Shown here: piece by piece, positions 1-11,300 of the stretch
Layout of the letters: each line of letters starts with the position of its first letter
Position numbering within the stretch: position 1 is the stretch's first letter
NCBI GenBank assembly: GCA_030268105.1
Contig: BSDZ01000017.1
Coordinates: forward strand, 2,026,001-2,090,000
DNA length: 64,000 nt
Direction: 5' to 3'
From: Volvox africanus
Taxonomy: Eukaryota; Chlorophyta; Chlorophyceae; Chlamydomonadales; Volvocaceae
The notes under the pieces: model-generated
Told to the model about the DNA's origin: nothing
The model's input: the letters and a program-made list of their open reading frames with translations, nothing else
Database searches by the model: none
Program-made: the position numbers and the translations under genes

Positions 1-254
1 CCCGTAGCCGCACATCTGCCGTGGTAGGGGGCCCTTCCGCCGCATCTGCGTCTGCCGTTGCTGCTGTTCCCCTTGTTACTGTCTCTCCTGCTACTGCCGA
101 GCCACTTGTGCGCGTACAGTCTGCATCGCAGGTGCAGTCAGCGATGCGGGCGCGTGGAGGCAGTCCGGGAAATGCAGTCGCCTCTTCACAACCAGCCCAA
201 ACGCAACAGGTACATGCCCGGACCCGGCAGCATCGTGTATGCACTATGGAATAA
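1..254 (+). CDS. Possible C-terminal exon of a gene entering from the left (partial)
   Basis: Frame 3 is open from the left edge to a TAA ending at 254. It encodes an Ala/Val/Ser/Gln-rich tail with no recognisable domain. Low-complexity C-termini of this kind are common in this genome (compare the ankyrin-RCC1 and RTEL1 genes here). A second frame is also open over part of the stretch and would give a hydrophobic Leu-rich peptide, so coding status is not proven. No start or splice acceptor is visible inside the window. A TGTAA motif at 1191-1195 could be the poly(A) signal, but that would imply a 3'UTR of more than 900 nt. Confidence 0.3.
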   Translation, partial: RSRTSAVVGGPSAASASAVAAVPLVTVSPATAEPLVRVQSASQVQSAMRARGGSPGNAVASSQPAQTQQVHARTRQHRVCTME

Positions 255-1897
255 CTAGCGGATTTCAGGACATCCCCGCTGGCACATCATTTCTAATGCT
301 TCGCAAATGATCTAATCTCTTATCTTCGCAAGAGATTTTCTAAGCTCGAAGATTCGAGCTAATTAGTCTCCTACCGGGCCCGCCATAAGACAGTCTTGCA
401 GAAGGCCTGAAGCCAGGGTCCTGTCCTCTCACAGGACTGGCAATCGGCGACCTCGCTTGTTGGCTTTATCTAAGTCCTGCCCCCGAGCATTGCCCTGCAG
501 GAATCTCAGGCAACAAACAATACCAATGTTGGAAGTGCAGGGGTGCGTGAGGTAGCCCGCCCGGCAACGAACACGGCTTCGCATGTTCAGGCGAGGCGGT
601 GGGGCTGGGCGGCCCGTGGCCCTCGGGTCTGCGCGCGCCAGATCATTCTCTAGCTGCGGGGCGCTCGTGACACGAACACTTATCGAGCATTGGAGAGCAT
701 GGGATTGCCTCTTCTTTTCTAAAAAACCGCAAGGTCCTATGCACACTTGAGGCATGGGTTCTGCATACCTCTATGTGGGGCCAGCCGGACAAGAACTGCT
801 GAAGATCCGCAAGCCCCGGCCGACCCGTCTTTCTTGCCGCCTGCTCGCAGGCCCCGCGCGCTGCTGCACCGAGAGAGGAACCCGCTCTCTGCAATTTTGG
901 AAGCACGCACCAGCCTGCAATGTGCTCTTCGCCTTCGCATATAGACCAAGACGCACCACAGCCATCGGCGCAAGGTTGTCCAGCAGTTCGGACAACCGAA
1001 CGGCAACAGCAATCAACTCTTCCGTTGCTCGCTTCGCCATCCGCCATCCCGCTGTACCATGGGCGGCGAGACATAATCCTTAGGGGCGGGGATGCCTATG
1101 GGACGGCGTCCACCTCCCCACTGGGTATGCTAACCCGAAAATATATGTCCCCTCTAAGGATCTTCAGATCCTACTCTGGAGGGAGTCTGTTGTAACGGGA
1201 ACGACATTCTCAGCAGCAGCATTCATGCAGGCTTTCACCTTCGCATGACAGCCTAAATTGGCGCAAACTGGTGGGTTTGATATAGCTGTTTGCCGATAAG
1301 ATCTTAGCATCTCACCGGGTACCTCGGAGGGTGCTCGACGAGAGTTTGTGGATAATTAGCGTGAGTACGGTAGCCACGTAGGGTTTACATCGTCAGGACC
1401 CTTGTACACTCACAAACTGAAAGGGGGTGGGGAACAGAGATTAGCTTGCAGAACTGGGATGAAAGTTAGTGGTTAGTGCGGTACTGTGCCTTCCTTGATT
1501 GTGATTCTCGCGATGCAGGGAGGGCTTATGATGGCTGTGTGTGTGCAGGAGCAAAGGTTCCAGGTATTGCTGCTCTAGGCCAAGCAGAAGCAGTATCAGC
1601 ACATGTAGTGTAGACAAAGAGCAGTATAGTGACAATACAGATGCGGGGGGGGAGACAGGTAGGATGGGTGGGTTGGCCGGTTCGTGGTAGTCATGATAGG
1701 TTTTCTGTTTTTACAGGTTGGTTACAGGCGGTATTAACATGAGCACATAGTCACTTTGCGCTTTATTGATGTGAGATGTCGCTGTGCCATCTGAGTCGGG
1801 GTAAGAACATTTGCAACGAAGGCTTTTTACAAATTGTGGCCTGTTTGCAATCTCCCCTGCAACCTCCTGTATGGCATTACCTCCTGCTTCAAGTCTT
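255..1897. other. Region without a recognised gene
   Basis: I see no convincing coding exon here. Overlapping open frames at about 640-1080 on both strands look like GC-driven shadows; one on the minus strand (771-1040) is helix-like but has no match I recognise. The stretch contains two adjacent hairpins (314-337 and 343-360) and another near 1151-1183. It probably combines the 3'UTR of the left-edge gene with the downstream flank of the minus-strand ankyrin-RCC1 gene. Confidence 0.4.
314..360. repeat. Two adjacent short inverted repeats
   Basis: Arms AATCTCTT (314-321) and AAGAGATT (330-337) pair perfectly. They are followed directly by AGCTCGAA (343-350) and TTCGAGCT (353-360). If transcribed, the first can form a small hairpin; the second is a near-palindrome with a 2-nt centre. 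They lie about 60-100 nt after the stop of the putative left-edge gene. Function is unknown. Confidence 0.5.
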
Positions 1898-1902
1898 TTA
1901 CA
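1898..1902 (-). terminator. Candidate TGTAA poly(A) signal of the ankyrin-RCC1 gene
   Basis: The + strand reads TTACA, so the transcript reads TGTAA, the usual volvocine polyadenylation signal. It is the first such motif I find after the stop codon at 2395, giving a 3'UTR of about 500 nt. Further copies at 1827-1831 and 1722-1726 are alternatives. Confidence 0.4.
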
Positions 1903-2394
1903 ATCCGGCAAGTGTAAAGATCTGTCATAAATGATTCGGCTCGTCCCTGCCTGGAGAAATTAGATGCAAGCGAGGGGAATGAAGCCACCAAAGGCCACAT
2001 TGGCGCCTCACACCCCAGTGACCGCCCTCGTCAGTACGAATGACATGTGGCTATATGTCATGGCAACGGCGATGGCCGCCATCAGCATCAACGCCCCTCT
2101 CGCATATCCACTCCGTTCTCGCCCTCCTCTACCTTCCGACGTGTAAAAACAACCCAGCCTCGAGTCACGGTCGCCCAAAAACGCTCCCAGCCATCAGCAT
2201 TGTTCTTTGCACACAGGAATTCCATCGCCTAGCGCGCGGTGCATCCCGCTTAAGCGCGACAATTGTCGGTTGTAAAAACAAATATCGGCAGCTTGAGGCA
2301 CGTCCGTCCAATGTTTCATGACCAGCAATACCCCATAGTTTTCCTCTCGAGACCGACTGCACTCCAGAGCCACTGCCAGGACAACGGCTTCCAG

Positions 2395-5300
2395 CTAAGA
2401 TGCACTCCCCTTGGCAGCCTTCTGCTTCGACCTGTGGGTAGCAGTCCCTCCAGCAGCGGAGCGAGTAACCGATCCGGATAAAGCCGTCACCGCACTCACG
2501 GCCGAGTTCGTCCGCCCAACAGTCACAGTCGTTCCAGGGGACTTGGCAGGCGCGGCCGCCACGGCAGCGTCCACGTGCGCGTGCTGCACAACCCTCGCTA
2601 CTACTCGGCCACTGTAGCGTGCCGTGATTTCCTTTATCGCTCTCTCCTCAATCTGGATTGCGGTTAGGGGCTTGGCCGCCACTACCGGCTGACACTCCTC
2701 TGGAATGAACCACTTGCTGGGCTGATGCGACGGCGGAGCGCCGCCCTGCGTGGACCCCAGTAGCAGTGAGCGGCCCATGGAAGGAGACGAGCCCGCCGGA
2801 GCTGCTGCAGCCGCGGCCGCGGCCGCTGGGACCACTGCATTGGGCGTCGCCGAATGGACGCCAGATGCCTGCGCTCCCACCGGACCGCCCGTGCCTGCCT
2901 GCCTGACCCGGCCAGCAGTGGCACGTTTCTGCACCTGAGCCTGCTCGGCCTGCGGAACACACAAAACATCAGGTTACGTTTTGAAGGAACATCACTGAGG
3001 AACGATCGCTGGGTCATTTTTTTGTATCTTCGGAGTTTGGATCGGTGTGAACGCAAGATGTACGCGCGCAGATGAAATGTCTCACACGGCCTATACTGTG
3101 TTTCTCATGCATTACATCTGCCATAAATTCGTGACAGGGCGTGCCTTTGTGAATGGACCGGCAGCAAACCTGTTGCTGCGGCTCCAACCATGTCACAATC
3201 TTCTTCTCTTAAGCTACGTGCTCGTTGTGCGTTGTTAGCCCGTTTATCCCGATGGACACGAAATCAGCCGAGCGTATGACCTTAGTAAGCACACCAGCTG
3301 CGGAGTCTAGGACTTAGTTCAAAAGCCTCATGCTCACGAGGACAGCAAATGCGATGATATCAGCGGCAGCAAAGACTTGTCGAAGAGCCCCAGCCCTACT
3401 GAATGGCTCTAGGTTCAAAGGAGAGGTCCCCAAGTCACCTCGCACCTGTATGTCTAGAAGAGACTTGGCGGTCACGGGGCTGCTGCCCAACACACCACCC
3501 CATGCGGGGCCCCCCGGCTCCCGCTCCTGCTCGCGAATTCGCTGACTCGTCATCTGCTGCGGTGCCGTGATGGGTTTACCAGACATGAACTCAGCCAGAG
3601 TGAGCTTGACACTGCTGCTGCTGCCGGCGCCGCTACCAGTGGTAGCAGACGCCAGTAGCGTGGAGGCACCTGTTGGACCCAGTGCCATTGGGGGACTGGT
3701 GGAGGTTCCCTTCGCCGATGATGTTGTGAAGGGAGACGGGGTTGGTTTGCGACCGCCCAGAGCTGCCCCGGCCGCTGCGGCAATTGGAAAGCTAGAGGCG
3801 GAGGCCCCAGCAGCCGCTGCGAGGGGCAGCGGCAAAGGGCCGGATGGCGTGCGCGCAGTCAAACTGTTTCCCCCCGGACCCGATGAGGCGAACCCGAACC
3901 CTGTCGAACTGCGAGAAGGAGCCGCTGGTGATGCCGCGGCTGTCAGCGGCTGGTGCTGTTGTTGCGCTGGCCCTGCGGTGACTACCGACGAGGCGGGTTG
4001 TTGTGAGAGCAGCTCACGTAAGCTACTGCCAGGCGCTGCTGCAGCCGGCAGCTTCGCGCCCCCCCAGGCAGGTGGCTTGGGTCCGGCGGGCACGGTGGCC
4101 GCGGGTGGTGACAGCGCCGGCGGTAGGCTCACCGGCTGATCTAGAGCCCCAGATAGGAACACAGACAAGGCGCCGCGGCGCTGTTGATGTTTCTTCGCGG
4201 ATCCCGCACTGCTCCCCGCCGGTGCTCCCGCCATTGCCGGAACAACAGGGGTGCCCGGGGGAGGACCAACGTTTGCGCCGACGGCACTCCCCGTGGGAGG
4301 CTGCGAGATCAAGTGGGAGTTAGCCATGGAATCCGAAGGCAACGGCACGACGGTGGTGGCGGTGCTGTCTGAAGCCGAACTCACCAGCGGAGCCCCGGCG
4401 TCCGGGGCTCCGCTGCCGGCGGCGGAAGAGGCGTCTTTCGCCCCTCGTCTCCGCCCGGATCCGCCGCCATCGCTCTGCTGTTGTTGCTGCTGTTGAACAG
4501 ATTGCGCCGCGGATGAGACCGCCGCGCCAGCACTAGCTGTAGCGCCGCGGGTCCCGCCACCAGCCCTGCCACTGCCTGCTGCCGCCATCGCCGTTGTAAC
4601 TGTTGCCGAAACCAATGCTTGCGTTGCGTCCGGCCTAGCAGCCAGTTTCCTCGCCACCTCGGCACTGTGTGCGATGGCCTGCTTCACAGACTCCACGCTG
4701 GCCCCTGCGGCAAGGGCCTGCAGGTCGCAAGCAAGAGAGAGCGGCGGAATGGATGTATGGGATAGAGACTAACTCTGCGTTGCCTGGATCCTATCGCGCA
4801 GGCTAGGCGCCTTGGTTTAACGTCCAGCCCTGCGAAGTGATTTTAAATCGATGAATACATAATAACGCGCATCACATGTCTCCAAATTCCCCACCGATCA
4901 GCCACCCATTAGGAAAGGGGGGAAGTCGAAAAAACCGAATCCTGGTGCTGAAAGGGGGGATTTGCCGAAAAATCTCTTCCCTCCTTAAATTAACAAGGGG
5001 GGCGACAACATCTATTTGGCTGAGGTTCACCACACGTTGCCTTCACCTACCCACTGCCCTTACAATAATATCTGAAACGGACACACCAACGCCCCTCCTC
5101 CTCCCATCATGCTTGCCCCTGCTTCCACCCTCACCAGCAGCGCCTCTTGCAGAGCACCCCGTTGGCTCAGCTTTGCGTGCTGCTGCGCGTCCAGCTGCCG
5201 ACCCCCCCGCTGCAGCTCCTCCAGACTCGTGATCTGCTGCAGCTTGCGCTGCAGGTTCTGCGCCAGCCGGTGCACCTCGGTATCTGCCTCGCTGCTGCCT

Positions 5301-8300
5301 GCACCCGCACTGCCAGCCGCCAGTGCAGCTGCGCCGCTGACAGCGCTTCCTTCAGGTCCCGATAGCCCAACGTGGGAAGCTGAAATTGCGTGTCCGACAG
5401 CGCCCAGCGCCGTTAGCGCTGCCGCCGCCAGCCTGCTGCTGATCTGTGGCGCCATGCGGTCCGTAGCGGTGGCGCCCTCCAGCCACGCCGGCGCCGCCGT
5501 CGGTCGTCGGCCTAGCTGCAGTCTAGAGATGAGTGGGCGACGGCGGTGGAACGCCTCCAGCGCCGCCAGCTGCGTCTCGTAACCTCCACAACCGCTGCCG
5601 CCGCTGCCACCGCCTAAAGATGACCCATACAGTGCATTACTAGTGCTGGGGGGACTGGACCCAAGCACGCCAAAGGCGGTGGTCTCCACGACGGCGGTGG
5701 CGCTGCCATTTCCGAGCGCTGGCGATGCACTCGGCGCCGCTGGCGGCTGCACAGCGGGCGGAGGCGCAAGCAGTGCCGTGCGGTAGAGGTGCTCCAGCTC
5801 AGCCAGCAGGTGTGGTGGGAGACCCGTCAGGCCCCCGGGTGCCTCCACCAGCGTACAGTCCAGGTTGGCCACCGCTACAGCCAGGCAGTAGCACCGCAGC
5901 AGCATTGCCCCTGCGACATCTGCATACTCCAGGATGGGTAGCGCCGTACGTGGGTCCACGAGGTGCGCTGCAACCACGCGCTGACAAAGCACCTGTAATG
6001 ACGATACCGGACCGCCAGCTGTGCCGCCGCCTAAGCCAGCGTCGCTACCGCGGCCGCTGGGCATCGTGGCGCCGCCCTCACCGTCAACGAAGCTGAACAT
6101 TTCGTCTCCATCATCTTCAGCGAAGCCGCCTGCACTGCTGTGCCGCCGACAGCTCCATGGTGAGGAGTCGGCCGCTGCAGGCCTATGGCTGAAGAGCTCC
6201 CAGCCCGGACCCCGGAACTCGTCGTCAGCGGCGATAACAGCTGCAGCGGCCGCCACTTCCTGTCGGCGTTCCCGCCGATCAAAAGCACCCATGAGGCTCG
6301 CCGCCGCTGCCGTTGCCCCGTTGCTGCCAATTGCCATCGGGCTGGGAATCATATCCGCGCCGCGGCCTAGAGAGCGGGCCAATGGACTAGAACCCAGCGG
6401 CGGCGGCGGCCCCATCCCGAGGCCAATAGGGGAACCTAGCCCAAGGCCACCGCGCGTCAGGGAACCAACTGTTGCAGTGGCAGCACCGGAGCCGCCACCG
6501 CCACCACCACGGCCGCCGCCGCCGCCGCCGCGAAAGGATTTTCCCTGCAGTCGCCACCAACCTCCGGCTACGTTGCACGACTCATCCTCTGATCCGGAGC
6601 CATCAAAACCGCTGCTCCCGTCGCTACGCCGCTGGCGGCGCCGTCGTTGCAGTGTTGGCATGACGCCATGCTCATCAGGCATGGGCGGCAGCGTCCATGC
6701 CTGCAGCGCCAGGGTGTGTTTTTCCCCTACAGCTGCCTGGATTACACATGTCAGTCCAGGTACACGTACTGGCACAATCGCCGGCGCCTCCTCTACACTT
6801 CCAAAGCTACCGCCGCCGCCCCCGCCGCTGCTACAGACGTAGCTCAAACCCATCGTGACCCCATTGCCCCCGCTGGGCACCCCTGCCGCTGCTGCTGCAG
6901 TCGACGCGAGAGATGTTACGGCCCCAGCCGTAGCTCCTCTGGCACCCGACCCTGCTGCTGACCCTGCCGCCGCCGCCGCCGCGGCCGCCGCACCCGTGGA
7001 CCCTCCTTGTGCATCAGTACCTTTGTTCGCAGCACCGCCACCAGTAACCCCCACGCCAGGCCCAGAACTCGCTGCGCCGCCCACAATAGTGCGCTGCGGT
7101 TGCTGTTCCTTACATTCCCACATATACACCTGCCCCATGTCTGTGACCACCACCGTGCGCGTCTTGGCAGCCGCCACTGACACCACGCGCTTGCCCGCCA
7201 GCGGACCCCCAACCTCCTGCGGCCTGAGCGCCAGGTCAGCGCTGCGCCAGCAGAGCACATCACCACTTCGGGTCACCACCGTCGTGTGAGAGTAACCCGC
7301 CGCCACTAGCGCCGCTTCCGGCCGAACCACTTCCGCATGGTTACGGTGGAAGCGCACATCCAAGCCGCCACCGGTTATGACTATCCCTGGTTGCCAAGCC
7401 GCCGTTGCCGATGACGCGGCGCCGCCGGCGCCTGCAGATGCCCGCGCAGGGCCAGATCCGCCAACCTGCTGCTGCTGCTGCTGCTGTACCGCTGCCAATC
7501 GCGCCGTGTCGCGACAGCCCGCCAGCGGCACCCTACGCGGAGTGACCAATCGGTGGCCCCAGGTGAAGGCGTCACCCTCAGCAGACAACACCACGGTGTG
7601 GCGCTTTGCCAGGGACAGTGCCACCAGCGCCTTGCCCTACGATCGGGGAGCGCAGCGCAGCGTTTAGGGCAACAACTATTAGGGCGGGTGCTAGAAGATA
7701 CCGACTTGAAATGCCTGATCGCCACGGTAAAAGGAAGGAGGTTTGGCTTCAGGGGGGCAAAGCACGTAATGAAGGATAGGGCTCAATGACACCGGTGGGT
7801 AGGGAGGGGGCGACTTACGAGGGTTAGCACTCGGTAGCCCTGATCAGAACAAGGATGAAGGGAGCGAGCTGTGACAAACGCGGTGTACAACTGCAGCTCG
7901 CCGACGCCGTATGAGGCAGCACGGGTGCGGTGGACCCACCCCAGCGACAGAGTTCACGACGAACGAATACATAACCCCTCTCCCTTCTCTCTCCTCTCCC
8001 TTATCCTCTCTCTCCTCTCCCTTATCCTCTCTCTCCTCTCCCTTATCCTCTCTCCTCTCCCTTATCCTCTCTCCCCAGGGGGCGATGAGGAGAGGCAAGC
8101 TAAGTGACAGCTGCCGTCCAAGCGCGCCATGGAAATTTGAGATCTAAGGCCGGCTAACCAGGGCGTCGCGTCCTAAGATCTCGCGGTCCGTTGGGAACCG
8201 GGTTGCTGTTGTCTTGGTTTGCCAAAGCGAGGCGGGTCAGATCACAAGCAGCCTGCGCGCTTCGTATCCCTCGCGCTGCTCTGGCCCCGTGTATTTCCTC

Positions 8301-11300
8301 TCTCCCCTCCCCGTGTGTTTCCTCTCTCCCCTCCCCGTGGCAATCCCGTAGGGCCCTTGGCGGTCCACCCTACCTTCATGGTCTCCACTAAACGCGGTGT
8401 TGGATTGTTGGCGGAGTTGCTGGTGCCATAACCCAATTGCCTGTGGGGCAGGGAGGAAACTGAATGCGGTCGGAAACTGAATGGAAATCGACTACGGAAA
8501 TCAGCGCAGCTGGGGACGAAGGATTGCCATCGTGGCCTTCACGCCTCAACCCACGTGGCCTTCACTCAGCTTAGGGAGCCCTAGCGCTGTCGACTTCACG
8601 ATAGACTAACTTCACAATGCCCCTTCCGGGATCCAGACGCACCAACTCCATATCTTTTGCATGTGTTTCTTAAAACACAATTCCCAAACCCTGCCACGCA
8701 CGCGAACTCCCCGCACGCCCCGTCAACCTCCAACTCCGCCACGCACCCTTCGTTGTTAGCTCCCCACGTCCACACCTCCCCCGCTGTGGTCAGACAGGCA
8801 CTGTGCCGGTTGGATGCTGCCACCAGAGCTGCCCGGCCGCGAAATTCGACCCTGTACAGCGGAAGAAAGCCGAAGCGTATTGCTAACTGGGTGGTGGAAC
8901 CACTGGGTGGAGGCCCCGAGGGGGAGAAAGGACGCCTCGAAGCCTGTCCGGACGAAACGGCTTTGCCACCGGGGTGGCTGGAAGAGCAGGTGGGGGCGTG
9001 CTGGGAGTACACAGGGACTGTTTGCCGCATTCAACACGCTGGTGCAGCCCCAGATCTATTACAAAGAGGTAACAGCGACTACGACTACCCAAAGCACTCG
9101 GGGGTGTGGGCGAGTTTTAGGCGCGGCGGCCCCACCTCCCCACCCTGCAGCCTCACTTAGCCCAGGCTGCCCGGGGCAGGTCACCCATCGTCACCCCTTT
9201 TCTGTAGCTACACTTTATGTGAACCCTCTCGTATTCGTCCTCCCGGGGGACTCACTTTCGCGGCGTGGGCTGCGTATCGACATTTGGGTAGCCCAACTGG
9301 GGGAGAGGGAGAGTTTGAGGGAGGGAGGTGCAGGGTGCGACCGGTTGGGTCCCCTGTTACATACGGCTTACCGAGAAACCAAGGCCCCTCGGGTAGAGGG
9401 GAAGAGTCTCGTTCGTTCCTTCTTTCAACCCAAAGTTCACTGCGCACCTGGATGTACTCTTGAAAGGGCGCAGGACTCTCCTATCTGCCTCCATCCCCTA
9501 TCTCCGACACGCGTACCCTATCCATACCCAGCTCCCCAACCCAACGCACCTTTCCATCGCGATTTCCCCCCCAGCTCCAGATGTCCCCCGTGCTGGTGGC
9601 GACCACCATGTGGTGCTTGCCGGCCGCCACCGATACCACCACCCGCCGACCCAGCCCCGCCACCTGCCAGGGGTGGATCAGCGCCGTCTCGCCGCTGTGG
9701 ATATTGTATTCCGGGTGACCAAGCCGCCCTCCGCGGCCCCAACCCCATGTTAGCAGCCGCCCGTCGCCGGTCAGTGCGGCGCTGTGGAACTTGGCTGCGG
9801 CTACTGCCACGACACCAAGGCCCTGAAGGCATGATATAGCACACCAAGGTTAGGCAGGTGGCAGGTATACGGGCAAAAAGCGCAGAGCTACGCGCCATGA
9901 GCAAAAGCCACCAGGTGTATGGCTGCGGAACGGCCGGGGCAGCCTGACTGACAGGCCTCTCTTAAGCTTTGGGAGGGAACGCTCTGGGGCACGACCAAGT
10001 CGCATACTTCCGCAACCCGTATCGGTATCGCCGTCGCCAACCCGCAGCCTGATGACCGGGCTTCCCGGCCCCTCCCCTTTTTGGAACTTCCAGGAATGCC
10101 GGTCTTTTTGGGTCTGTGGCGGAGCCGTACATAACGTGCAAATTTTCAGCGACTATGCACGCATCTCTCTTGTAAAGGCAACTACCTCTCGTCAAAGCTT
10201 CTCGTGGTGCACTATCGCCTTGAGGTTCAGACACGGCACACATGTGCGACCAGCCGCCTACACCTCACCAGACACACCACAGTATGTACAGTCTGCTCTC
10301 TGATTTACCGCGGTTTACCATGCGCTTACGACCTGTCCTCTCGTACAACAGGAACAAGCCCTTCAAAGGACAAACACTCCACTTCACTCCATCCTGATAC
10401 CCACTGTCTCCCCTCCCCTTTCGACCCGCCTGCAGCGCCTCCACGCGAAGCGGGTTGAGATGGAAGTCGTCTGAGCCTACAGGCGGAGAGGAACCCGAAA
10501 GGATGGCAGGCGGCCGGTTATGGAAAAGGATGGCTGGATGAGAAACCCAAGAAATGTATGCATCCAGATGGAACGAATTCAACCGAACCCAACCTGTGCT
10601 TGGCGGCGAGATGCCAGGGAGTTGCAGGCTAGAAAGCAAGTGGGTAACAGACGGGGTAGCTGGGATGTGGGATGTGGGATGTGGTGTTTGGTCCCCAGTG
10701 ATCCCAGCGGCACACTAGCGGTGCACGAAGGCGGCCCCTCCATCACTTCTCCATCCTCTTCCACGTCCTCCATGAACCTTTCACCCTACCAGCCATCACG
10801 CTACCACCGTCCATCACGCCCCGCCCTCCTGCCTCCTTCCATGGCCCCCCCGTCAGGTCATCCCCACGGCGGCGGCGGCGGCGGCGGTGCTCACCTGTTC
10901 CCAACTGGTAGTTAGCGCCGCTTCCCCAGGAATATATGGAGCTAGAGCGACCCGCCCCTTCCGCCGGAAGCCTCCGTAGCTCCGAAGATACCAAATCTAC
11001 TGGGGTACGACCCTGCCAGCATGGTTGGGGAGGGGCGACAGGCGGAGAGCGATGATAATGATGATGATGGGGCGTGAGCATGAGCCGAATACCCATAATG
11101 TAAGTGCCAATATAAAGTGGGGATATACCAGGGCCCAAGTCTTGCCCAGAAACCATATGCCGTACAATACCATATATATTATATGTGTGTATATACATAC
11201 CAATGGACACTCCAACACAAACAGCAGCCTCACCCCTGGACCGTGCACGGGCCCGTACAGTTGCAGACTTTTGGGCACGCTTGCATTCTTTTGCAGCATT

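Noticed and set aside
643..1083. Several overlapping 90-140 codon frames on both strands
   Set aside because: Mutually overlapping frames in GC-rich sequence with no domain or consistent splice sites; treated as chance.
3567..4139. 190-codon + strand Ala/Gly-rich frame (and similar ones over 5.1-7.3 kb, 36.2-39.1 kb)
   Set aside because: Shadows on the opposite strand of the large GC-rich low-complexity exons of the ankyrin-RCC1 and RTEL1-like genes, whose conserved motifs fix the coding strand.
7844..8098. Minus-strand frame with Arg-Glu-Asp-Lys-Gly-Glu repeats
   Set aside because: Translation of the pyrimidine minisatellite inside an intron; not continuous with either flanking exon.
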